64,000 nucleotides of DNA from Tubulanus polymorphus (taxonomy: Eukaryota > Nemertea > Palaeonemertea > Tubulaniformes > Tubulanidae). Location: contig NC_134027.1 in assembly GCF_964204645.1 (NCBI RefSeq), forward strand, positions 8,916,485 through 8,980,484, given 5' to 3'. Under the pieces are notes generated by a model. That model had not been told where the DNA came from, did not search any database, and saw nothing but the letters and a program-made list of their open reading frames with translations. A program made the position numbers and the translations under genes. Position 1 is the first letter of the stretch; each line of letters begins with the position of its first letter. This document shows, piece after piece, positions 49,600 through 61,600 of the stretch.

Positions 49600-52500
49600 T
49601 AAACACAAGATTGAAAATGGTTGGTTTTCTTATAGTATTTATCCCCAATTTCTGACTGCTAGAATTTTGTAAATACAATGCTAATTGTTCTCATGGTATG
49701 ATTTTTTTTTCAGCATGAAATTTGTCCGATAGAACAGTTTGAAAGTTGATCAGAGATTGAATAATGGTGTTTAATTATTTCGAGTTCTGTATGGTAACTA
49801 TAAAACTCTTATGAAATTCCCACAACTGTTAATTAAATTCAACATTTTCAAATTTTCTCTATTCCAGGACGAAGTGGGGAACCAATATGCCATTTGACAG
49901 GGACACGGACCAAGACGCCATCTGCCTTGAGATTGATATACTGCCACTTACTTCAGACCTCTGCAATTTCAATGTTTTAAGACAAATGAAAATCTTTATA
50001 TTGTGCCTGCAATTTTAAAGTTTAAAGCCAAACGAAAATGTTTATATTGTGCTGGCCAGTACGGACCTACTGTTGTTCTGTTTGTAATGGTTTCATTGAC
50101 ATGAATCATGTATCCATCAAAACAATGGAGTCATCCCCTGATACATCTCACAATGTTGTGACGTCATTTTTGCTGTAGTAATAGCCTGTTCACTAACTCG
50201 GGCGTAGAAATAGTTGATAAAAACCCGCTATATACAAGTTTGAAAGATATGACACTTAATTTATTTATCAAGAATCAGAATCAAATTGAACTCTCAACCT
50301 AAGCACTTAACACCCCCACGCTTTTCTTTTTCAATTCACTTTTTCCTATTCCCCCTGTTTTAGTTATTTCTTCACATCTGACAATGGTCTCTAGAGAGAC
50401 TCCAAAACGTTGTGTTCTTCTTTTAGATTTGTACTGTAGGTTTTCATTGTATTTTGATTTTTACTGGAAATTGAAGATCAACGATGGGTTTTCTGAGATG
50501 GATCAAGGGCATGAGATATTTTACAAACTCCATGTAATTGCATTAGTTAGTAATAGTTTCTACTTCAGAATCCAGTTCCACTGTTCTGGACGTGTTAGTA
50601 TAAACTTGTATAATACAATAAACCAGCTTAATTCGTATCTACGAATTTCTTTTCTACGAATTAGAAATTATACAGATTATTGTTAATTCGTATTGTCTAT
50701 GAATTATGTATAATTCGTAGAATTAACGATTTATCGATTAATTCATATAAACTACGAATAAAAACCAGCTAAAATTTGTTTCCACTGGCATTGGAACAAA
50801 CTCCGCGCTACGGCCATTCAGTGTTCAGACTTGACTGACAAGTAATTGATAAGCTTGCCAATTACTGCCAGCAGGCGGAACAATGGGATAGAATTACGCG
50901 TCGTATTTTCTTTTGTGTTTAAGAAAAGGGACCGTGGATACGGCTACGAATTACGAAGTACGAATTAACCGATAGAAATTAACGGGAATAACGAAGGAAC
51001 AAAAAGGGGCCTTTCATTTTTATACGAATTAGGTACGGTAGCTATACAAATATACCGTCGACGAATTAAGCGAGTTGTTGACTACTGTGATGGGCTTGTA
51101 GTCCGCAGTCAATGAAAGTTGACAAATATTGACAGGTTTTCTTTTATCATGTGACTACCCTTGATTTTGTACGAACTGTTGTGATCGTGTTATTTGAAAT
51201 AAATATATATTTTCTCTGTTGTTCCATTTATGGTTACAGACACCAGCAGTTTTATAGACTCTGCGTCACGTACATGATAAACCTTACGTATGTGATAAAC
51301 CTACATCCATAGGTTCAGTTTCATAAAAATGATTTGGGTTTTTAAGAAACCGAGCCGAAGGTCCAACAATTGCGTAAGAACATGTACCGGTATTTTGTTT
51401 TCAAGAAACAATCCAGACATTGATTCCTCTGTTCGTTAAACGTATCCTGTGGACCCGGTTTCACTAACAGTTGAACTAAGATAGGTGAGGAGCGCGTCTC
51501 CCACTGGCTGATATATGGGTTTCGTGATTTGTTAATTGTCGGAGCCAGCCTGCACTCTCCATTGACCCGCGTTAGCGCTTACTTCCGTTGTAAATAAATA
51601 CCCATGGCGCACATTACGGTTTCTGTCTAAGAATAGGCCTGTTTGTAGACGAGTTTCTGTTCTGAATACTCGGCCGTACGTAAAGACTCCAGACACCATC
51701 ATTTTGATTTACACATGACTTAAAAACGTGAGATAAACCTGATGGTAAGTGATCGATTTTGATCCCGTTTATATTACTGTAGTAGTAATACTAAAATAAG
51801 ATAAATGCTATGCTAGATCCGATCCTATAGCCGAGTCGTACACAAAATGACAGCTTTTTCAATCGATGAAGCTTGGTCTGAAGATCAGAAGGGTTAGTAT
51901 CAAGAGGGTTTAGGGTTACGGTTAGGGTTTTGGGTTAGGTTTAGAGGCTTTAGGTTTATTTCTATAAGGTAGCTTAGGGTAAGGCTACATCTTGATCTTG
52001 ATTAAATGCGTCGTCGTCGAGTATCCTTATTAGGCGTATAACGACGGGTGAGAGAGGGCGTGCGAGGATGTCAAAAGTATCTTCTTATGCCTTGTTGAAA
52101 GGCGCAGGAATCGCTGGCAGAGGCGATAGCCTCTTCTAATTGGTTCCACTCAGCGGTAGTACGCACAAAGAAAGAGTTTTTGTACTGGTCTTTCCTGCTG
52201 AACGGCACTTTAAAACACCTAATTAGAGTGATTGTACACTGTTCTCTGTACTAGATTTGTAGCTTCAAATTCTCTCAGGTGTCCAGTTTTTATTTTCTTC
52301 CTGTTTGCACGAACTGGTTCGAGAAACTGGTCGGGTGGAAGTGCCGGTACTAGACCCCCAACAATCTTATACATAAGCTACATGAATTTATAAAATCAGT
52401 GGTTCCGAAAGCTAGCGAGTGCTGTGGGATAACGTTAGGCTTACACTGTCGTGTAGGCCCTATGCAAGAGTTTTCTAAGACCAGGCAGTCAATGCGCATG

Positions 52501-52600
52501 CGCGATAAGTCAGTTATAGGATCTAACATCTACCCTGTAAAAATTGGGGATGAACTTCTATTGTGATAACCGATAAATCGTTCTATCTATTTATTTTGTT
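49600..52600. other. LRRCC1: Intergenic region upstream of the LRRCC1-like gene
   Basis: 50620-51070 is rich in ACGAATT and its inverse, probably a decayed inverted-repeat element. The CTGATGGTAAGTG at about 51739-51751 is a good donor and could end a 5' UTR exon of the LRRCC1-like gene. No coding exon is recognised. Confidence 0.45.
51905..51952 (+). repeat. Degenerate telomere-like TTAGGG stretch
   Basis: GGGTTTAGGGTTACGGTTAGGG followed by TTTTGGGTTAGG is a short run of TTAGGG units with errors. TTAGGG is the usual animal telomere repeat, so this may be an interstitial remnant. It is too short to exclude chance. Confidence 0.5.
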
Positions 52601-52693
52601 CTAATCGGTTTATATCGAAGTCAAAATAACAAGGTTCCTATGTATGTATTTTTTCTAATGTATTATAAAATTATTTATTTCTATTTTACAGAG

Positions 52694-55600
52694 ATGAACG
52701 CAATCGGCGACCCCAATGCGACGGAACTGTGTCTTATGGATGCTGGCATCCACGACCTGCACAGTCTTCCATTACCGGACAAACTTCAGTCTCTCATCCT
52801 CCATTGCAACTCGATCAAGACTGTCGACAGTCTCAGTCATTTGAGCTGTCTTCGCCATTTAGACCTGTCATCGAATCAGATTGCGTTGCTATCCGGTTTA
52901 GAAAATCTTGCATCCCTGACTGTATTAAACTTGTCTTGTAATAACATCAAGGTCATACAAGGATTAGAATGCCTTAGGTACTGTATATGTACAGTAAAAA
53001 TTGAATTAAGTTAGGCTAATAATTAGGCAATTATTGCCGGGGGGGGGGGGGCAATTGGCTTGCTCAAAAGTTGGTTAGAGTTACACTTCCCTGGTTGGAG
53101 TTAACCAGTGGCTACCTGACATGATGATAATTAAAAGTTCATTGTCAGATTAAATACGGACTAGATACTATAAAATATAGAAATCAGATTTTTTATTTTT
53201 AAAAATTAAGTAGAATAATATAGCATTGATGATTATTTAATTCTGATATAGTGATAGCATTAATTCTTACAATGTTTTATAGTAATTTGTTTGGTTAGAG
53301 ATTCTATTTTTGACTGGAACTGGAAGCTTTTTTCCATGTTTGTTTGTCGGTTGTCTTTGACCAACTTTCGAGCAACTGGCCTCTGCTTTTCTTATAATAA
53401 CAATTATTGTCAACTTGACCAAAGAGGATACAATTCATCGAATACTTGCTTCTCTACTTGAGAGCTAACCACTGAGACCGCTGTTTTCTGTCATTACAAT
53501 TTCAACCACCTTTCACTTTTGCAGATCTTTGGTATCGATAAACTTGTCGTACAACGCGATAAATGATATTTCGGGATTCGTGTTGATGTCGGGATCGCAG
53601 TATGCCTTGCAAAAAGTCGAATTGCACGGTAACGATATCAAATCACAGGACGATGTTTTGCAAGCGTTTCTTGGGTGTCAGAATTTACTGCGGTTGACCC
53701 TTGCACAAGATGGTGCTAGTAACCCTGTCTGCTTGACTAAAGGTACTGGTATTTTTGTTTTCAGATGATCTGAATGCTGAGAAAGAGTCAGTTTTTGAAA
53801 TGTATACAATGCAGAGCTGCCAACACAATGTTACTGATTTTTAGTATTTGTTACTCATGGCGAGAAAAACCAATTTGATTTGATTAAAGCGTACAGACAT
53901 ATGAAAGATGTTACTGAAGGTCCTACTGTTTGATTACTGATATTGAATGGAACATTTTCTTTCTTATTTCAATGTAATGTCACCCGAAAAATTCTGATTA
54001 GTAACTGATATCGTTTATCAGCAGTTGGCAGCCCCGCATTTCTATTTTGTGCATTTCCAATCGTTGAATATTTAAACTTGTAACGATGGAACTGAAATTT
54101 ATTGGGAAATAGCAGATATGTAGAACTCAGTCCTCTATTTCCGATCTTACCGATCTCTTCAGGTTATCGCGATCGTGTGTTGTCGACTATACCTCAGTTG
54201 ATAGCCCTGGATAATATCGACAGACGCGGCAAGCTGCTGTCTGATAATCAGGACATCGAAATTCCAGGTTTCGAGGACTATATCGAATATTTGCAATCAT
54301 CGACAACCACTTCTAGCAATGTAAGTGATCAATCACGCTTTGGATCAATCGCCTTTTTTCTTGCAGTGATGTAGAGTTATCTAGTGATGATGAATTCGAT
54401 TTGACTTGGTTGAATACAGTAACGCAAGGGAAATCTCACTTAGTCGATGAAAAATTTGAAGAAAAAATTTTTCAGGATCCTCCGATGGTACCAACCCCTT
54501 GTATTGATGCAGCATTGAAAACCTTCCAACGTGAGACACGTATCGAAACGTCGAGCAGTACGGAAAAAGATATTTCTCCTGTAGCAAAGGTATTGCAAAT
54601 ACCATTATAAAAAAATACCTCCCAACTCGGATTTAGAAATGATTTTGGATTACCTGGTGGCAAATTGGCTGATAACCGGCTAATATGAATTATCTTGTTC
54701 ATCAACTGTCGCATCCAAATTTCTATGCAGTCATTCGTTATTTTTAGGGAGTGGATCAGTCATTCAACATGAATCAGGATCAAACAGACCGTATAGAAAA
54801 ACTGGAATTGCAGTTGGCCAATTTGATGAAACAGAAACTGGTAATATTTCATGATATCATAGTCGTGTGTTCTATTTTCGGTTCAGTAAAATCGGGCGTT
54901 CATCACATCCATCTATTCCATTTGCAGAATGAAAGATCCGGCAATTCATATTCCAGTTGTCCAAAGAGTCCTCACAGATTGCAAGCTGAGAAAGGTAAAT
55001 AATTGGGTCGGTTAGTGCATTTTGAATGTGTACACATACATTTTCTGTTCTTGCTGTTGAAACCAGTGATACCGTATTGTCGCGGGCGTTCCCCGCTTAT
55101 AATTCCAATATTTGTCTGAAACCCCAGGGGTGCTTTCCCGAGAGTTACCTGGCCAATGCACCCTCCAAATTTTCATTGAGGCAGCGTGGCATTCATTCTT
55201 ATCTTGCATAAGTATTGTTTGATAGGTGGCGTCATGGAAAATGTAGGGTTTGAGCTTGCTCAATACAAGAGATTTCGGTATCATTAAGAATGTGTCAAAA
55301 ACCCGGAAGATAAAACAAGGCTTAATTGTTTTGGTAAAGGTTCTTGTTTGTCATAACAAATAAAATCAGGGGAAGCAGACCAGGGTTTGTAAAATCAGAA
55401 ATCAACATATTAAATGGCATGGTTGCCCCAGAAGGGACGCTCGCCCAGGAGAATTTGATATAACCAATAATATCTGTTATAATATTCATGGCACCTTTTG
55501 TTTTATATGATATTTTCAGACTACTACAGCGGCAGTGATTCGAGTGTCAAATCGGAAACTCCAACGCAGAAAGGACGCAAACTCAGTAAAGATAGACGCG

Positions 55601-58600
55601 AGAAAAAGTAAGCTTCTCATCTGTTATAGGTGTTTAAACATCTGCTATTTTCTTGCACAGATTTACAAATGATTGAGAATGACGGCATGTTATTTCACCT
55701 ATGCTACTCATTGAGCAGCTGCTAATTGTTGAAAAAAATGGGGAAAATGTAGGGATTTATGAATATTACTGATAATGTGTCATGAGAAGAGCCGTTATGG
55801 TTTTAACTCTGCTGTGACCAAAGGTCAGCGGAACTGATGAGCAAGGGATTTACTTTGAATTGCTACTAGTCCAACACAGTTTCTATCAGATCAAGATGAA
55901 CTTAATGAAGCCCCTAAATAGAATAGTATAGAGCCGTTTTTGGATCTGACTCCAGGAGGTAACCTAGGGCTGGGCCCATATTTCCGTGAAGAATTTCTGT
56001 CAAGATATTACCATTAGATAGATGAGGTATATAATGAAGTTTATGTAACACAACAGAGCTATATCAGTTGACAGACTGCTTGTCAGGCATTGTTCACCAA
56101 CAACTGTATGAAATCTTCCATTTTACAGGCTCATTAGGCTGCTGCTAGGTAAATGAAAAATTTAGCGTTAACCTCGCAGTGTATCATGATATATATGCCA
56201 TTGTAGGGTTTATAGCAGTCATTGAAGGTCCTTAGAAGTATTGAAATGGGAATTGGTCTATTCCTTTGAGTTTTCATATTCCTATGGCTTTGAGTGTCAT
56301 GGATAGGCTCTAAAATTCTTAAATGATTGTCATGGTCCTTAGATGGCATCGCCTAACCACACCAAAAAAAACAGGTTGAAGCTTTTGGTCGCATATCAAT
56401 GGTGTATCGTATATCAGATCTAGGTATTGTTCGGCCTAGTACACTAGTCTGGTGATAATTCTCAACTCCAATGACGGCAATGATTCTGGACGATGCTAGT
56501 ATAAAGATTATATTCAAGTCCTGGAATCGGAGTCAAAGAGATTGGTCACACACACTATGAACCCAGCGGCAAAACCAAATTATTAAGCAGTTGATATTTT
56601 TTTCATAATAATGGTTTGAATTTTATTTCTATAAAGCAGACAAATAGACACTTTCAGACATTTCATGTACATCATATGAATACGGTGATATATTTGTACA
56701 CAATGTCGATATATTTGGTCCAAAAATTAAAATCATTGCACATTTTTTTACATCGATAACTTTAGGAGCACAATACTCAGATAACCGGTAAATTTTCCCA
56801 GTACAGCTAACTAAGTCCTTGTTAGCTAACCCCCTAATTTATCCGTGTTTATTCTTAAAAATTTTTTTTTTACTAGGGTACTGTACATTTTTTTTGAGGA
56901 GTTGAAAGTGATTTTTGTTTCATTAAGAAGGCAATCTTTCAATTTGAAGGAATCGCCGAAGAACAGTCAGTTTTTATCGGCAATTACATTCTGTACACAT
57001 GTGCTGATTGATCTGCATTATTCCTAAGTTGAATACGAAGTTAACAAACCTAGCGACGAGCGACATTCATCTGTCCCTTGATTATTTACACCGGGTAACT
57101 TCGACACTGGTGCCTTGTAGAAACCTAAATCATGAAATGCAATTTCGACAGGAACAGCATCCTTCCTTTGGGCGACATCAAGTTTAAACTTTCTCGCATT
57201 TAATTGAATAGAAACTCTCCCAGAAGCCCTGAATATGATCAGACTGTTTCAATATTCATGTCTCGCAGCAATTATTCAGAAACCTAAGTTGGAATACGCT
57301 TTTGAAGTTATTCGTTGCCAAAATAGATTTTTCTGAGCCCTGAGCTGGATGCGGAATAGCTCGTCATGGTCAGGGTGGCCACTGACCTGGAAATCAGGGA
57401 AAAGCCTGGGAAATTTATATTTTCTTTGAAAAAGTCGGGGAATAGTCCGGGAATTTTGTAAAAAAAGTTAAAATCAAGGAAAAGTGGGAGAAATTTGTTG
57501 AGTTTGCTAGATGGCATGTAAAATCAAACAGTTTTTGCTTATGTCTCACATACTTGTCTGTTAAATGAATTCAAAATAATGGCCACCCTGCTTCGTTCGT
57601 TCTGGCCAAAACCATGTCTGTATCATCCGGATCCGTTGTGGTACTGTGACATTGAAGGATTATTACACACTTAAATATAGATTATAGATTAGTTTGTCAT
57701 TATACTTCGTCATCAGTGGCAACAGTCGTGGTTGTGATGAGTCTTCGGCGCGGATCGTCGTTATCGACGGGTATCTCGACGTCGTCAGCATCGATGAATT
57801 GCGTCGCGTGCCCGTTGACGTGGTTGTTATTTTGTAATCCTTGTTTGACGACGACGTTGTTGTGCTCGCGGCGGCTGCCGGTCGCGTTCGCCTGGCGTTG
57901 ACTCCCGGCGGCGGACATCGTCGTGCCGGTGACCGTTTGTCGGTTTGTCGTGCGGAACATTTGCATCGACGTCTCGCTGCGGTCGGTGCTTTTGCGGCCG
58001 CAGAAAATCTGTAGGAACACACGTCGGAACTTGTTGCCGAACACGCAATAGAGCAGAAAGTTGATCGCCGAGTTGATGGCGACGAGCAGATTGCTGACTG
58101 TCGTGAATCGCGTGAAGAACCAGTGAGCGTGTAGATCGGCCATCGACACGATCGCAACGAAGATGTTGTCGATCAGCGCCGGCAGTTGACACACGAGAAA
58201 CACGATCACGACGACGATAACCATGATCGTCAGGTTGTTCTCGCGCGCCGTACGGGCGTTCATCTGGTTGCGCGCGCGTTGCGAGTCTTTCACTGCTCGT
58301 AACAACAGTATGTTCAACGTGAACAACAACAGGAATGGCAGTAGAAAAATGAAGAACAGATACATGTACGTTCGGTATATTTTCAGAAACACGACGTTGT
58401 TGCCTAGCTTCGACGGATGGATCTCGGGACAGTTGTGCGTCTCGTTGTCGAGGCGAGTCAAATCGGCCGGGCTGAACGTGTTCTTTTCCATCATGCGCGG
58501 AACGTTGTACAGTATCGACACGAACGACACGAGTAAACTGACTTTGATGGCGCGTTTCGGCGTGCACATGTTCGACGCCTGCAACGGTCGGCAAACGGCG

Positions 58601-61600
58601 ATGTAACGTTCGACCGTGAACGACACGGTGATGTAGATCGTGCCTGTCTGCCCGATCAACGCGAGCGGATAGACGACCGGATTCAGGTATGGGTACACGC
58701 AGCGGTAGCTGTCGTTCAGCATGCTTATCGTCATGCTCAGTATCATCATGATGAGCACGATGCAGTCGAACACGGCCTGCGCGATCAGGTAGCACGACAT
58801 GGACGAACGCATTCGCCGTCGGCTCAGCACGATCACGGCGAGCACGTTGCCGATGATGCCTAGAATGCAGATCGTTGGCGCCACCACACCGTAGACGCCG
58901 AACTGAAAATTTACGATTCCCGTATCGCTGTTCGTCGCTTCGCTGTCATTCATCGTGTTTTCACTGTTCGTTATCAACTATTACATCACTGAAACAGCAA
59001 ACAGAAAAAGATGTTATTTGATTGTCCATGGTTAGAACTATTAGGGTACCTACAACTTGATAACTGTAGAGTAGCCGTGTTAACCGCATTTAGAATAAAT
59101 AACATGACAAATAGTTCTGTAAACGTTTACTTTTAATTTGACGCACAAGCTTTTGCAACTTATGTACAGAAAAGAGTACATCAGGTGAATGATTACTTAA
59201 AAATTTTGATTATCCTTAGCACTACCTTAACTTGGTTTCTAATTTGGTTACCGCATTATAAGGCAAAAAAAAGTCTAGGTCCCAACTGTACCGATTTAGG
59301 CGTTGTTTACTGTACAACCCTTTAAAAGTATTTTCCATTTAGAAGGTGTTTATAAGTAAAGATTTTCTTACGAGACCACAGAATTAATGGTTTACCGAGA
59401 TAAACAGTACTGATTTAGGTGTCTACAGTAATTACGACTTATAGTGATGCAGACGCTTCCTCGAAATTTGAAATTTTCTTCTTTAAAACCCCTTGAAAAC
59501 TCCTGATATCCAGGAATGGCTGATCTGTAGGGAACCGGATATAACCTGGATTGTGATCAGAGATAGAATAAAAGAAAGTACACTCATTAATCGTCGTTTC
59601 TTGGGCGCATCCAGGTGAACGCTATGAATCGCGCTTTACCGTATAATTGATTTTTTCGTACATACGTCTAACTGATTAGGCTGATCGATGACATCAGCGC
59701 TTTTTTACGAGCGCCTATTAAGTTCTAATCGAGATCGTTTTAATGAACCTCGATAACGCTAATTCCTTTTCCTCCCAATTACTCTCTCCGGTACGCTGAG
59801 ATGAGTAGTGCTAATAGTACGCCGCGATTGATTTTCGGTCGGCGGATTAGTGCTTTTTCTACTACCCTTCATCAAATCGTTTACGCTAATTGGCGCCACT
59901 TGGCGTTCAATTCAATTCGCTTATTCAGTCAGTAAAATGCCTCATTTGAGCTTTCTCGTCACCTTTCCAGTATTTCTTATAGTTGTATGGTATAGTATAG
60001 TATATTCATTTTTCATAAGCCATACATACAGTGTAATAAGTCGATAATATTTTTAAGTGCACTTTATATGTGGTTATGAAGGATCCAGTTCTAGCCAGCT
60101 GGTTGTACTTAGAATAAAGGCACTGGACCCTGAGCAAGGTGAACAACAGGGTGATAATGATAATAATAATGATAATTGACGAGGATATACCACAATAATT
60201 CAGCCAAAAATGGAAAAGTTCTTGAATAAAAGTGTATTTGAGCAACGCTTTGGCTAAAGACATAAGCCATCATCAGCCATCATCTCTTGTACATTCATCT
60301 TACACGGATATTGGTGAATCTTTTTGACTAGAAGTAATAATAATAATGATAATGATAATAGTTATTATTATAATTATACAGCATTTTGATATGCCATACG
60401 TTGTTGATATGCCAATCAGATGCCATACCTTTTTATCTAGGCTATTGTTATCCGTTGATATTGTTGTAATGTTAATATCAAATGATGCTTTCAATTAAAA
60501 ATTGAAAACTTGCATAACTGCCAAACAAGGTCGCGCGCACACATTACATCGCACTTTTACATCAATAAACATCGAATGTCAATTTACGTCAAGCCGTGAT
60601 GGAGCTTTCAGTTGAATAAGTTTCATCAATATAAAAAAGAAGATATCTCCTATCGAAATAAGGTTTATATCGTGTTACTATAAAATCATAAGACGCTTTA
60701 AAAAGCTCGCTGATATCTCGGTATATTCAAAGAATTTAAAAATGTTATCAGCGTGTTGTCCCATTGAAATTGCCTATAATCCTTATTGATTTGAAATTCT
60801 TTCGCACCGAGGTTAGTCTTATCAGTAGAAAATAACTTGAAATATGATCATTATCTATATAACCTATGCACGGTCAGTTTTATAGACGGGTACCAGGGGC
60901 TGACTCAATTGAAAATTTTAACCCTCCGCCGGGTTGAAGTAAACACCAGTCCCTGAATGTAAAGTTCATGTTAAAGTTGCCTGGCATTTCGCAATAATTT
61001 AGGGATCATTTGTCTTTTCGCGCTGAATTTCAACACCTTTTGTTTGGGTTCGTCATCGGCTGGTGTTGTTGTTGTCGTGGACTTGTCGCTGGTAACTCCT
61101 AATGAATTTGTCTTGTGTAGGTTTCTCTTCCAGTTATTGTCCTCCGGCTTCGACGTATCGTCTTTCAGCTCGGAGCGATCATTCTGTCCATCGACGAAGT
61201 ACATTGGTATAAACGAGAGTTTAGTTTAGGGTGCGTTGTTTATACGCCCATATTCTCGAGTGATTTCGCTGATTAAACGTACGTGGTAACCCGCAGTCAT
61301 CATCGCACTCGATATTGTAATTTTCATTTATTTCTCCTGTATTAATGGGTCGTTTGTTAATATTTGTTCCCCCCCTCTCTCTCTCTCTCTCTTTGTTATG
61401 TAATCATTTGTCTCTGTTCCGTTCGTATGTGCATTTTATTGCATGTAATTTTGTTATCACTTGGAAGCTATTAATCTTTATTGGATTGAATGGATTTCGA
61501 ACACCACTATGGTATTTTGCAGCGGCAGATCCAGGGGGCCAAAGTGGACCGCCCTCCTATCTTTTGTCAAAATAAAATTTTTACAACCTGGTAAATTATC

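Noticed and set aside
57827-58795. 322-codon frame overlapping the GPCR in another frame
   Set aside because: It is Arg/His/Asp-rich noise from GC-biased third positions of the real GPCR frame, which has all seven membrane segments.
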